Positions 24,980 through 32,966 of a stretch of DNA of 64,000 nucleotides are shown here, piece after piece; the stretch's first letter is position 1, and every line of letters begins with the position of its first letter. The notes under the pieces were generated by a model that saw nothing but the letters and a program-made list of their open reading frames with translations, searched no databases and had not been told where the DNA came from. Origin of the DNA: Acidimicrobiales bacterium (lineage in GTDB: Bacteria > Actinomycetota > Acidimicrobiia > Acidimicrobiales > MedAcidi-G1). The position numbers and the translations under genes were made by a program. The DNA lies in the NCBI GenBank assembly GCA_028823445.1, contig JAPKBH010000006.1, forward strand, positions 1 through 64,000. The letters run 5' to 3'.

Positions 24980-25681
24980 ATGGTCGAAGAACAACCCGAA
25001 GAAGAAATTATCTTGGCTGATCTGTCCGACGACGACCTCACCGCCCAGATGCACGATGACCTGTACGACGGGTTGGCCGACGAAATAGCCGAAGGCACGA
25101 ATATTTTGTTAGCCCGCGGCTGGGAGCCCGGACGAGTACTCAACGACGCCTTGGTTGAAGGCATGCGCATCGTAGGCATTGACTTTCGCGATGGCATTCT
25201 CTTTGTCCCCGAGGTACTCCTCTCGGCCAATGCCATGAAAGCCGGCATGGCCATCTTGCGCCCCCTGCTGGCCGAAACCGGTGTAGAACCGATTGGCAAA
25301 ATTGTTATCGGTACCGTCAAGGGAGACATCCACGATATTGGGAAAAACTTGGTGGGCATGATGCTCGAAGGTGCCGGCTTCGAAGTTATCGACCTGGGCA
25401 TCAACACCGATGTTGAAGAATTCCTCGGCGCTCTAGATGAACACAAGCCAGATTTCCTTGGCATGTCCGCTTTGTTGACCACCACCATGCCCTACATGAA
25501 GGTCGTTATCGACGTCCTCAAAGAGAAAAGCCTGCGCGAGGAATACATAGTCATCGTAGGCGGAGCCCCCCTCAACGAAGAATTTGGCGAAGCCATCGGA
25601 GCCGATGCTTACTGCCGAGATGCTGCCGTGGCCGCCGAAACCGCTCAGCGCCTTATCGCCGAGCGCCGCGCCGCTGCTTAA
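24980..25681 (+). CDS. Corrinoid (B12-binding) methyl-carrier protein, MttC/MtgC-like
   Basis: This 233-residue protein has an N-terminal helical cap domain (about 20-100) and a C-terminal cobalamin domain with the His-on motif DIHDIG (Asp116, His118, Gly121), the MSALLTTTM serine loop and VGGAPL near the end. It carries the methyl group on cobalt between the MttB-type substrate methyltransferase and the THF methyltransferase in the same operon. A perfect GGAGG is four bases from the ATG. First gene of the rightward corrinoid operon, preceded by shared palindromic sites. Confidence 0.93.
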   Translation: MVEEQPEEEIILADLSDDDLTAQMHDDLYDGLADEIAEGTNILLARGWEPGRVLNDALVEGMRIVGIDFRDGILFVPEVLLSANAMKAGMAILRPLLAETGVEPIGKIVIGTVKGDIHDIGKNLVGMMLEGAGFEVIDLGINTDVEEFLGALDEHKPDFLGMSALLTTTMPYMKVVIDVLKEKSLREEYIVIVGGAPLNEEFGEAIGADAYCRDAAVAAETAQRLIAERRAAA

Positions 25682-25690
25682 CTCTAAGCC

Positions 25691-26338
25691 ATGACCTCCG
25701 AAAGCCCAGCCGGGCACATGACCGGCGAACGCACGCTCATTGTGGCTTGTGGGGCCTTATCGCGTGAACTCTTGCAGGTGATAGAGGTCAACAACCTGCC
25801 GGGGGTAGAAATAGCGTGCTTGCCCGCCTCTTATCACAACACTCCAGACAAAATTCCTGACGCCGTGGCCCAGCGAGTACGTGCCGCCGCCGGACTTTAC
25901 GACACCATCTACGTGGGTTATGCCGATTGCGGCACCGGCGGCCGCCTCGACGCAGTCTGCGAAGAACTCGGCGTAGAACGCCTCCCTGGTGCCCACTGCT
26001 ACGAATTTTTTGCCGGCCAACAAACCTTCGCCCGACTACACGACGCCGAACCAGGCACCTTTTACCTCACCGATTTTTTAGTCAAACACTTTGACCGCCT
26101 GGTCATCAAAGCCCTCTGGCTAGACACCCACCCCGAGTTGCTCAGCGATTACTTTGGCAACTACACCCGTTTGGTTTACCTCGCACAAACCGATAACCCA
26201 GACTTGGTGGCTCAAGCCGAAACCGCCGCCCAACGGCTTGGCTTACGTTTTGAACTTTGCCCCACCGGCTACGGAGAACTTGCCACCAGCGTGGTTGAAC
26301 TGAGTTCCCCCAACCGGCAACCCATAGGAGCGTATTAA
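25691..26338 (+). CDS. DUF1638 domain protein associated with corrinoid methyltransferases
   Basis: This 215-residue soluble protein fits DUF1638 by its opening LIVACGALSRELLQV, LPASYHNTPDKIPDAV, YVGYADCGTGGRLD and the pair GAHCYEFFAG. Conserved Cys residues (CGAL, ADCGTGG, AHCYEFF) and a His could bind a metal or a corrinoid-linked ligand, but this is speculation. It lies nine bases after the corrinoid gene and four before the 'virulence factor' gene. From recollection, DUF1638 genes often accompany corrinoid proteins and MttB-type enzymes in other bacteria and archaea. Its function in methyl transfer is not known to me. Confidence 0.8.
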   Translation: MTSESPAGHMTGERTLIVACGALSRELLQVIEVNNLPGVEIACLPASYHNTPDKIPDAVAQRVRAAAGLYDTIYVGYADCGTGGRLDAVCEELGVERLPGAHCYEFFAGQQTFARLHDAEPGTFYLTDFLVKHFDRLVIKALWLDTHPELLSDYFGNYTRLVYLAQTDNPDLVAQAETAAQRLGLRFELCPTGYGELATSVVELSSPNRQPIGAY

Positions 26339-26342
26339 CACC

Positions 26343-26660
26343 ATGGCCACCGCATTGGTAACTATCTTTTGGCGCGATATCCCAGCGCAGATAACCGCAC
26401 AAAAAGGCCGCACCCGAGAAAAAGGGCTCCTTGACGCACGTTTTCAACTAGCCATTGACCAAGCGGCCATGGTGGCTGGCCTTACTGGGACCGACGATTA
26501 CGTCACCCAATGGCGCCGAGAAAGTCAGCCTTGTAGTGCTGACTTGGCCCAAGAAGTCGCTGACGCCCTGGTTCGTGTTGACATCGATTACCCGGCCGAA
26601 CGAATCAAAAAACTTGTACGCTCCGGCGGCCTTGAACCAACAGAAGATCAAAACTCTTAA
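26343..26660 (+). CDS. Small 'virulence factor' family protein (PF13769-like), function unknown
   Basis: This 105-residue protein begins with a conserved-looking VTIFWRDIPAQITAQKGR and has DARFQLAIDQAAMVAGLTGTDDY around residues 38-60, matching the small family labelled 'virulence factor' that I associate with corrinoid-MttB loci in marine bacteria. It has no signal peptide, no membrane segment and one cysteine. It is in the middle of the corrinoid operon: four bases after DUF1638 and 12 before the methyltransferase. The name is historical; nothing here points to virulence. An accessory role in corrinoid loading or methyl transfer is the contextual guess. Confidence 0.7.
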   Translation: MATALVTIFWRDIPAQITAQKGRTREKGLLDARFQLAIDQAAMVAGLTGTDDYVTQWRRESQPCSADLAQEVADALVRVDIDYPAERIKKLVRSGGLEPTEDQNS

Positions 26661-26672
26661 GAGGAAAACCTC

Positions 26673-27563
26673 ATGACCGACACCATTCTTAGTTCAGCCA
26701 GCAAAGAGGTCGCTATCGGCTTCGGTCGGCCATTCGTCATGATTGGCGAACGCATTAACCCCACCGGGCGCAAACTGTTGGCCGAAGAAATGAAAAACGG
26801 CGACTTCAGCCGAGTGGCCGCCGACGCTATAGCCCAAACCGAAGCTGGCGCCCACATGCTCGACGTCAACGCCGGCATTCCCCTCGCCGACGAGCCCGCC
26901 CTATTAGCCCAAGCTATTCAACTCGTACAATCGGTAACCGACCTGCCCATCTCCATCGACTCCTCCATCATCGAGGCCCTCGAAGCGGGCCTGGGGGTCT
27001 ATCAAGGAAAAGCCTTAGTGAACTCGGTGACCGGGGAAGAAGAAGTCATGGAGCGTGTGTTGCCTTTAGTAGCCCGCCACGGGGCCGCCGTGGTAGCAAT
27101 CTCCAACGACGACACCGGTATTTCCGAAGACCCCAACGTACGTTTTGCCGTAGCCAAGCGCATTGTTGAACGGGCCGCCGACCATGGAATCCCCGCCTGT
27201 GATGTGGTCGTTGACCCTCTGGTAATGCCAATCGGCGCCATGGGCACCGCCGGCCAGCAAGTTTTTGCTTTGGTGCGGCGCCTCCGTGAAGAACTCAAGG
27301 TCAACACCACCTGCGGGGCTTCTAACGTCAGTTTCGGACTACCCAACCGGCACATAATAACCGGCACCTTTTTGGCCATGGCCATGAGCCACGGCATGAC
27401 CTCGGCCATCATGAACCCCCTGCACGCCGAAGTTAAATCAGCGGTAATGGCCGCCGACGTCTTAGCAGGCGCCGACGCCGACTGCGCCGCATGGATCCGC
27501 ATTAACCGCGACCCCGACGCCCCGGCACGCGAACGCCGCGGGGGGCGTCGTCGCTCAGCCTGA
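26673..27563 (+). CDS. Methyltetrahydrofolate:corrinoid methyltransferase
   Basis: This 296-residue pterin-binding TIM barrel has GERINPTGR near residue 25, the conserved MLDVNAG, SIDSS, NSVTGEEE and CGASNVSFGLPNR near residue 230. It moves the methyl group between the Co-methyl corrinoid protein and THF (MtgA/AcsE/MetH pterin domain family). In this operon it should accept methyl from the corrinoid and make methyl-THF. AGAGGA precedes the ATG. The C-terminus is basic and Arg-rich (RERRGGRRRSA), as is the C-terminus of the next protein. It is one base from the start of the activator gene. Confidence 0.92.
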   Translation: MTDTILSSASKEVAIGFGRPFVMIGERINPTGRKLLAEEMKNGDFSRVAADAIAQTEAGAHMLDVNAGIPLADEPALLAQAIQLVQSVTDLPISIDSSIIEALEAGLGVYQGKALVNSVTGEEEVMERVLPLVARHGAAVVAISNDDTGISEDPNVRFAVAKRIVERAADHGIPACDVVVDPLVMPIGAMGTAGQQVFALVRRLREELKVNTTCGASNVSFGLPNRHIITGTFLAMAMSHGMTSAIMNPLHAEVKSAVMAADVLAGADADCAAWIRINRDPDAPARERRGGRRRSA

Positions 27564-27564
27564 C

Positions 27565-29571
27565 ATGGCCACTGACGGCGCCAACGACCACCTCGTTGTT
27601 TTTACCCCCTCGGGGCGTCGCGGCCAAATAACCGACGGCACCACCGTGCTTGATGCGGCTCGACAACTCGGCGTAGACCTTGACTCGGTCTGCGGTGGCC
27701 GAGGCATTTGCGGACGTTGCCAGGTAGAACCCATGTTTGGTGAGTTTTCCAAACATGGAATCACGGCACAACCAAAAAACCTTTCGGTAGCGGCCAGCAT
27801 GGAAGCCGAATACCACGGGCGTCGCCCCTTATCAAGTCAAAATAACTTGGCGTGCGCCGCCTCAGTCTGCGGCGATCTCATTATTGATGTCCCCGCCGAA
27901 AGCCAAGTACACCAACAGGTCATTCGCAAAGAAATCGACCTTGGCCGTCTTGAACTTGACCCGGTACTGGTGTTTCGCCTCATTGAGATTGACACTGAAA
28001 AAACCGTGGTTAGTTCAGAACTCATCCTTGAAGCTTTGGCAACTCAATGGGACCTCACCCATTTATCGATGCACCCCTCAGTGCTTACTCAACAAGAAAC
28101 AATTTCTTCCGACCTTTGCACGGTGGCCATCAGAGATGACCAGCAAATAGTTGCTCTCTGGCCCGGGTTGAAAGATCTCGCCCTCGGGGTGGCCGTAGAC
28201 GTCGGTTCAACCACCATTGCCGCCCATTTGTGCGACTTGGCTACCGGGGAAGTACTGGCCACCGCCGGCACCATGAACCCACAAATTCGCTTTGGCGAAG
28301 ACCTCATGAGCCGGGTCTCTTATGTCATGATGAACCCCGGCGGGGAGACCGAAATGACTACCGCAGTACGGCAATCCCTCAACGACTTGGTGAGCGAACT
28401 TTGCCAACAAGTAGACGCCACGCCTCAAGATGTTTTAGAGATGGTGCTGGTCGGCAACCCAGTTATGCACCACTTGTTTTTAGGAATTGACCCAGTGCCT
28501 CTTGGTCAAGCACCGTTTATTTTGGGCATCGAAAAAGCAGTCGACCGGGCCCCCCAAGACCTTGACCTTCATATTCATCCGGCGGGGCGCATCCATGTGT
28601 TGCCTTGCATCGCCGGCCACGTGGGAGCCGACACGGCAGCGGTTATTTTGTCTACCCGCCCCCAAGACAACCCCAAAGATCAAATCACCTTGGTGGTTGA
28701 TGTGGGCACCAACGCAGAGATCCTTTTGGCGGGCCATGGCCGTTTGTTGGCGGCCTCTAGCCCGACCGGGCCAGCCTTCGAAGGGGCGCAAATCACCGCC
28801 GGCCAACGAGCCACCCCGGGGGCCATTGAACGAGTACGCATTAACCCCGAAACCGGCGAACCCCGCATTCGCGTACTAGGGGTTGACCCATGGTCTAACG
28901 AACCCGGCTTTGCCGAAGCCGTAGCCGCCACCGGGGTAACCGGTATTTGCGGTTCCGGAATCATCGAAGTAGTGGCCGAACTATTTCTGGCCGGACTCAT
29001 GAACTCAGACGGGGTAATTGGCGGGGCAGGTACTCGCCCGAGTTCACGCATTGAGCCCGACGGCCGCACCATGCGCTATGTCTTGCACGACCCACAAGAC
29101 GGCACTCCGCCTTTGGTTATTACCCAAAACGATATTCGAGCCATCCAGTTAGCAAAGTCTGCGCTCTATGCCGGTATTCGCTTGCTCATGGACCACCTTG
29201 AAGTAGATCACCTGGACCACATTCAATTAGCCGGCGCCTTCGGGAGCCACATTGACACTTTGCGGGCCACCGTTTTGGGGCTCATCCCCGACTGCCTGCC
29301 CGACCAAGTGCGTGCGGTGGGCAATGCCGCCGGTGCTGGCGCGGTCATCGCTTTGCTTTCCGGTGCCGCCCGGCAAGACATCCAACACATAGTTACCGAA
29401 ATAGAAAAAGTTGAAACAGCTACCGAACCCGCTTTTCAAGCGCACTTTATTGATGCCATGGCTATTCCCCATCGCACCGCCCATTACCCCGGCCTCTCCA
29501 CCCGCATGACCTTGCCTGAACCACCTATTACCGAAACCACCCCAGGGCGCCGTCGTCGACGTACCCGCTGA
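27565..29571 (+). CDS. Corrinoid reductive activator (RACE protein, ASKHA ATPase with [2Fe-2S] domain)
   Basis: The 668-residue protein opens with a plant-type [2Fe-2S] ferredoxin (Cys43, 49, 52 and 97), then a linker, then an ASKHA-type actin-like ATPase domain (DUF4445) with phosphate loops VDVGSTTIAAHL near residue 212 and VVDVGTNAEILL near 376, and SSPTGPAFEGAQITAG. RACE proteins use ATP to reduce accidentally oxidised Co(II) corrinoid back to Co(I). Such a repair step is essential in an aerobe. The electron donor is not encoded nearby. The C-terminus is Arg-rich (GRRRRRTR). Order corrinoid-MeTr-activator-MttB supports one functional module. Confidence 0.9.
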   Translation: MATDGANDHLVVFTPSGRRGQITDGTTVLDAARQLGVDLDSVCGGRGICGRCQVEPMFGEFSKHGITAQPKNLSVAASMEAEYHGRRPLSSQNNLACAASVCGDLIIDVPAESQVHQQVIRKEIDLGRLELDPVLVFRLIEIDTEKTVVSSELILEALATQWDLTHLSMHPSVLTQQETISSDLCTVAIRDDQQIVALWPGLKDLALGVAVDVGSTTIAAHLCDLATGEVLATAGTMNPQIRFGEDLMSRVSYVMMNPGGETEMTTAVRQSLNDLVSELCQQVDATPQDVLEMVLVGNPVMHHLFLGIDPVPLGQAPFILGIEKAVDRAPQDLDLHIHPAGRIHVLPCIAGHVGADTAAVILSTRPQDNPKDQITLVVDVGTNAEILLAGHGRLLAASSPTGPAFEGAQITAGQRATPGAIERVRINPETGEPRIRVLGVDPWSNEPGFAEAVAATGVTGICGSGIIEVVAELFLAGLMNSDGVIGGAGTRPSSRIEPDGRTMRYVLHDPQDGTPPLVITQNDIRAIQLAKSALYAGIRLLMDHLEVDHLDHIQLAGAFGSHIDTLRATVLGLIPDCLPDQVRAVGNAAGAGAVIALLSGAARQDIQHIVTEIEKVETATEPAFQAHFIDAMAIPHRTAHYPGLSTRMTLPEPPITETTPGRRRRRTR

Positions 29572-29583
29572 AAGGAACCACTC

Positions 29584-31122
29584 ATGAGTGAAACCCCCCG
29601 TCGCCGATCAGGTGGCCGCTCGGCCCGCCAAGCTGCTCGTAGCGAAAATACGGCCGAGGTCAAGCCGTACCTGACTCGATCTATCGCCCCAGTGGAGATA
29701 GTCCCCGAAGAGGGTTTGCTGCAAATTGAGTACAACGCTGACACCATTTTGGAAGAAATTGGTATTGACTTTCGCGACTACCCCTCGGCACTAGCTTTAT
29801 TAAAAAACGCTGGTGCTTCTGTAGATGGCGAAAGGGTGCGTTTCCCTCGGGGCATGTGTCGCGAAATCATTACCGCTACTGCACCTGCGGTGTACACCCA
29901 TCACGCTCGCAACCCGGCACGAAGCGTGCAAATTGGTGGCGACGCCACGGTGTTCGTTCCCGCTTATGGGCCGCCTTTCGTGCGCGACCTCGACCAAGGC
30001 CGGCGCTACGCCACCATTGAAGATTTTCAAAACTTCGTCAAACTGGCTTACCTCAGCCCCCACATGCATTCCACAGGGGGCACGGTATGCGAACCGGTAG
30101 ATATACCAGTTTCTCATCGACACCTCGACATGGTTTACGCCCATTTACGTTACGGCGATAAACCATTCATGGGTTCGGTGACCGCTGCTGAGCGAGCGCA
30201 AGATTCTATCGACATGGCCAAGCTGGTCTTTGGCGACGAGTTCGTAAGCCAGAACACCGTAATGACTAGCCTCATCAATGCTTCGTCGCCTCTGTCTTGG
30301 GACGCCACCATGCTGGGAGCAGCCGAGGCCTACGCCAAGAGCATGCAAGCCACCGTGATCAGTCCCTTTATTTTGGCGGGCGCCATGGCCCCGGTCACCG
30401 TGGCTGGCGTAGCAGCCCAAACCTTGGCCGAGGCCTTAGCGGGCATGACTTTCGTACAATTGGTGAACCCTGGAGCCCCGGTGGTCTTTGGTTCTTTTGC
30501 TTCGTCAATGTCTATGCAAACTGGTGCCCCCACTTTTGGAACTCCCGAACCGGCGTTGGTGCTGTTTACCATCGGTGCTTTAGCTCGGCGCCTCGGGGTG
30601 CCATTTCGTTCTGGCGGAAGCCTCTGTGGGTCCAAGATTCCCGATGCCCAAGCAGCGGCCGAAAGCATGGCCACCCTTTTGCCATCCTTATTGGGTGGGG
30701 TAAACTTTATGTTGCATTCTGCGGGTTGGCTCGAAGGCGGGTTGAGTATGGGGTACGAAAAATTCATCATCGATGCCGACCAGTGCGGTTTGATGTCTAA
30801 GTTGGTGGCCGGAGTTGACCTCAGCGAAAATGGCCAAGCCATGGATGCCATTCGTGAAGTGGGCCCGGGGCAACACTTCTTAGGGGCTGCGCACACTTAC
30901 GCCAACTTTGAAACAGCCTTCGCTCGGTCAGAAATTGCCAACAACGACAGCTATGAGCAATGGGAAGAAGATGGGAGTTTGGATGCCGCTCAGCGGGCCA
31001 ACGCTCTGTGGAAAAAGCAGTTAGCCGAATACGAAGCTCCCGCTCTTGATACATCTATCGATGAGGCTTTGTTAGATTTTATGGGCCGGCGTAAAGAAGA
31101 GATTCCTGACAGTTTTGCTTAA
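29584..31122 (+). CDS. mttB: MttB-superfamily quaternary-amine methyltransferase, non-pyrrolysine type
   Basis: This 512-residue protein is a TIM barrel of the trimethylamine methyltransferase superfamily (GACVD-like region LKNAGASVDGERVRFP, MHSTGGTVCEPVD, FGSFASSMSMQTGAPTFGTPE, YEKFIIDADQCG). Archaeal MttB uses pyrrolysine at an in-frame TAG; this gene has no internal TAG, which places it with the glycine-betaine/proline-betaine branch (MtgB-like). The demethylated substrate is most likely glycine betaine, given carnitine breakdown genes on one side and dimethylglycine dehydrogenase nearby. Carnitine, gamma-butyrobetaine or proline betaine remain possible. The first 30 residues are Arg/Ser-rich, longer than in many relatives. 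GAAAGGA precedes the ATG. Confidence 0.88.
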   Translation: MSETPRRRSGGRSARQAARSENTAEVKPYLTRSIAPVEIVPEEGLLQIEYNADTILEEIGIDFRDYPSALALLKNAGASVDGERVRFPRGMCREIITATAPAVYTHHARNPARSVQIGGDATVFVPAYGPPFVRDLDQGRRYATIEDFQNFVKLAYLSPHMHSTGGTVCEPVDIPVSHRHLDMVYAHLRYGDKPFMGSVTAAERAQDSIDMAKLVFGDEFVSQNTVMTSLINASSPLSWDATMLGAAEAYAKSMQATVISPFILAGAMAPVTVAGVAAQTLAEALAGMTFVQLVNPGAPVVFGSFASSMSMQTGAPTFGTPEPALVLFTIGALARRLGVPFRSGGSLCGSKIPDAQAAAESMATLLPSLLGGVNFMLHSAGWLEGGLSMGYEKFIIDADQCGLMSKLVAGVDLSENGQAMDAIREVGPGQHFLGAAHTYANFETAFARSEIANNDSYEQWEEDGSLDAAQRANALWKKQLAEYEAPALDTSIDEALLDFMGRRKEEIPDSFA

Positions 31123-31124
31123 GC

Positions 31125-31164
31125 GTTTCCACTGAGTGGGATAGGCATCCCACTCAGTGGAAAC
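31125..31164. promoter_or_regulatory. Perfect 18-bp inverted repeat: tandem operator and/or hairpin between mttB and fhs
   Basis: The left arm (31125-31142) and right arm (31147-31164) are perfectly complementary around the loop AGGC. Each arm is itself a TTCCAC-N3-GTGGGA-type palindrome, CCACTGAGTGG and CCACTCAGTGG, centred 21 bases apart. It starts two bases after the mttB stop and ends 102 bases before fhs. There is no T-run after it, so a simple intrinsic terminator is less likely. An operator for fhs, or an mRNA-stabilising hairpin, fits better. Confidence 0.55.
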
Positions 31165-31266
31165 CGCCAGAAAAAAGAACTACACTCACCAAACCAATCA
31201 GGCCACGCCTGAAGGGCACAACAACCACCCTGCGCCTTCGGGCCTTAAAGATTTGGATTGAGAACA

Positions 31267-32964
31267 ATGCCGTTCCCCTCTGACCTAGAAATCGCTCGCT
31301 CCGCAAAGTTGCGACCCCTCACCGACGTCGCCGCCGACGCCGGAATCCCCAACGAATACTTAGAGCCCTACGGCGACGGCACCGCCAAAATAAAACTTGA
31401 AGCCATCGAAGCCATGAGCGACCGGCCCAAAGCCCGTTACGTTGTGGTCTCTGCCATTACTCCCACCCCACTCGGCGAAGGTAAAACCACCACCGTGGTA
31501 GGCCTCGGCCAAGGATTCAGCCATATTGGCAAAAAAGCCACCATCGCTATCCGCCAACCCTCCATGGGCCCCACCTTCGGCATCAAAGGCGGCGCCGCCG
31601 GCGGCGGCTACAGCCAAGTTGTACCTATGGAACTTCTCAACCTGCACCTCACCGGCGACACTCACGCCGTTACCGCCGCCCACAACATGTGCTCGGCCAT
31701 GCTTGACGCCCACCTCTTTCACGGCAACAAGACCAACCTTGACCTCCACAACATCACCTGGCGTCGAGTAGTCGACATCAACGAGCGTGCCTTACGCAAC
31801 GTGGTCATCGGCTTAGGCGGGCGCCTCGACGGCATACCCCGCGAAACCGGCTTCGACATTTCTGCAGCTTCAGAAGTAATGGCCGCCCTGGCCCTCTGCA
31901 CGTCACTACAAGACCTTCGAGTCCGCATGGGTCGCATCGTGGTGGGTTACGACAAAGACGGCACCCCGGTGACCGCCGAAGATATTGAAGTAGCGGGCGC
32001 CATGACGGTAATCCTAAAAGAAGCCATCAAACCCAACTTGATGCAAACCCTCGAAGGCACCCCGGCTTTAGTGCACTGTGGCCCCTTCGGTAATATTGCT
32101 ACCGGCAACTCATCTATCGTGGCCGACCAAATCGGCATCCACACCGGAGACTTCTTGCTCACCGAGGCAGGCTTTGGTGCCGACATGGGGGCCGAAAGGT
32201 TCTTCAACATCAAATGCCGTTACTCCGGCATTGCCCCCGACGCCGCCGTGTTGGTAGCCACCGTTCGCGGCCTCAAAGCACACAGCGGCAACCACAAAAT
32301 TGTGGCCGGAAAACCACTCCCCGAAGCCCTCTTGGCCGAAAACCCTGACGAAGTACATCAGGGCGGCGACAACCTGCGCAAGCAACTAGAGAACATGCAA
32401 ATCCACGGCGTTTCGCCAGTAGTAGCCATCAACGTGTTCCCCGGTGACCACGATGCCGACATTAAGGCTATTGAAGAAATCGCCGACGAATACGGCGCTC
32501 GCGTAGCGGTAACCACCCACTTCGCCGACGGCGGCAAAGGGGCAGCTCAACTAGCCGAAGCAGTAGCCGAAGCAGCCAACGAACCCTCCAACTTTAAGGT
32601 TCTTTACCCCGACGAAATGTCTATCCGAGACAAGATTCGCACGGTGGCCGAAAAAGTCTACGGCGCCGATGGCGTGGACTTCTCAACCAAAGCCAACAAA
32701 CAAATCGACACCTACGAAGCCAACGGCTTTGGCAACCTCCCGGTATGCATCGCCAAAACCCACCTTTCTATTAGCTCTGATGCTTCACTTAAAGGCGCAC
32801 CCACTGGGTGGACCCTCCCAGTACGTGAAGTACGGGCCTCGGTAGGCGCCGGGTTTGTTTACCCCATCTGTGGCGACATGCGCACCATGCCTGGCCTCGG
32901 TTCAAGCCCCGCCGCGGCCCGCATAGACATTGATGAAAACGGTGAAATCGTAGGGTTGAGTTAG
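31267..32964 (+). CDS. fhs: Formate-tetrahydrofolate ligase
   Basis: This 565-residue Fhs has the P-loop TPTPLGEGKTTTVVGLGQG near residue 70, RQPSMGPTFGIKGGAAGGGY, and GADMGAERFFNIKCR near residue 315. The family usually makes 10-formyl-THF from formate and ATP, but it runs backwards in methyl-oxidising bacteria, yielding ATP and formate. Next to an MttB cluster and a formate dehydrogenase, the formate-releasing direction is likely. I chose the ATG over a TTG three codons earlier. FolD, needed between methylene- and formyl-THF, is not in the window. Confidence 0.94.
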   Translation: MPFPSDLEIARSAKLRPLTDVAADAGIPNEYLEPYGDGTAKIKLEAIEAMSDRPKARYVVVSAITPTPLGEGKTTTVVGLGQGFSHIGKKATIAIRQPSMGPTFGIKGGAAGGGYSQVVPMELLNLHLTGDTHAVTAAHNMCSAMLDAHLFHGNKTNLDLHNITWRRVVDINERALRNVVIGLGGRLDGIPRETGFDISAASEVMAALALCTSLQDLRVRMGRIVVGYDKDGTPVTAEDIEVAGAMTVILKEAIKPNLMQTLEGTPALVHCGPFGNIATGNSSIVADQIGIHTGDFLLTEAGFGADMGAERFFNIKCRYSGIAPDAAVLVATVRGLKAHSGNHKIVAGKPLPEALLAENPDEVHQGGDNLRKQLENMQIHGVSPVVAINVFPGDHDADIKAIEEIADEYGARVAVTTHFADGGKGAAQLAEAVAEAANEPSNFKVLYPDEMSIRDKIRTVAEKVYGADGVDFSTKANKQIDTYEANGFGNLPVCIAKTHLSISSDASLKGAPTGWTLPVREVRASVGAGFVYPICGDMRTMPGLGSSPAAARIDIDENGEIVGLS

Positions 32965-32966
32965 CG

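Noticed and set aside
24967-25488. Long open frames opposite real genes (also around 2758-3219, 4458-5054, 18120-18686, 26142-26447 and 35483-36274)
   Set aside because: They mirror strongly supported genes, have low-complexity or Arg/Pro/Ser-rich translations and no ribosome sites. They arise from codon bias on the other strand.
29584-31122. Pyrrolysine-dependent trimethylamine methyltransferase
   Set aside because: The MttB frame is open from start to stop with no internal TAG, so the archaeal trimethylamine-type reading is not needed.
31125-31164. A simple Rho-independent terminator after mttB
   Set aside because: The hairpin is strong but no T-run follows it, and its arms match the operator pattern. 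I kept it as a regulatory repeat instead.
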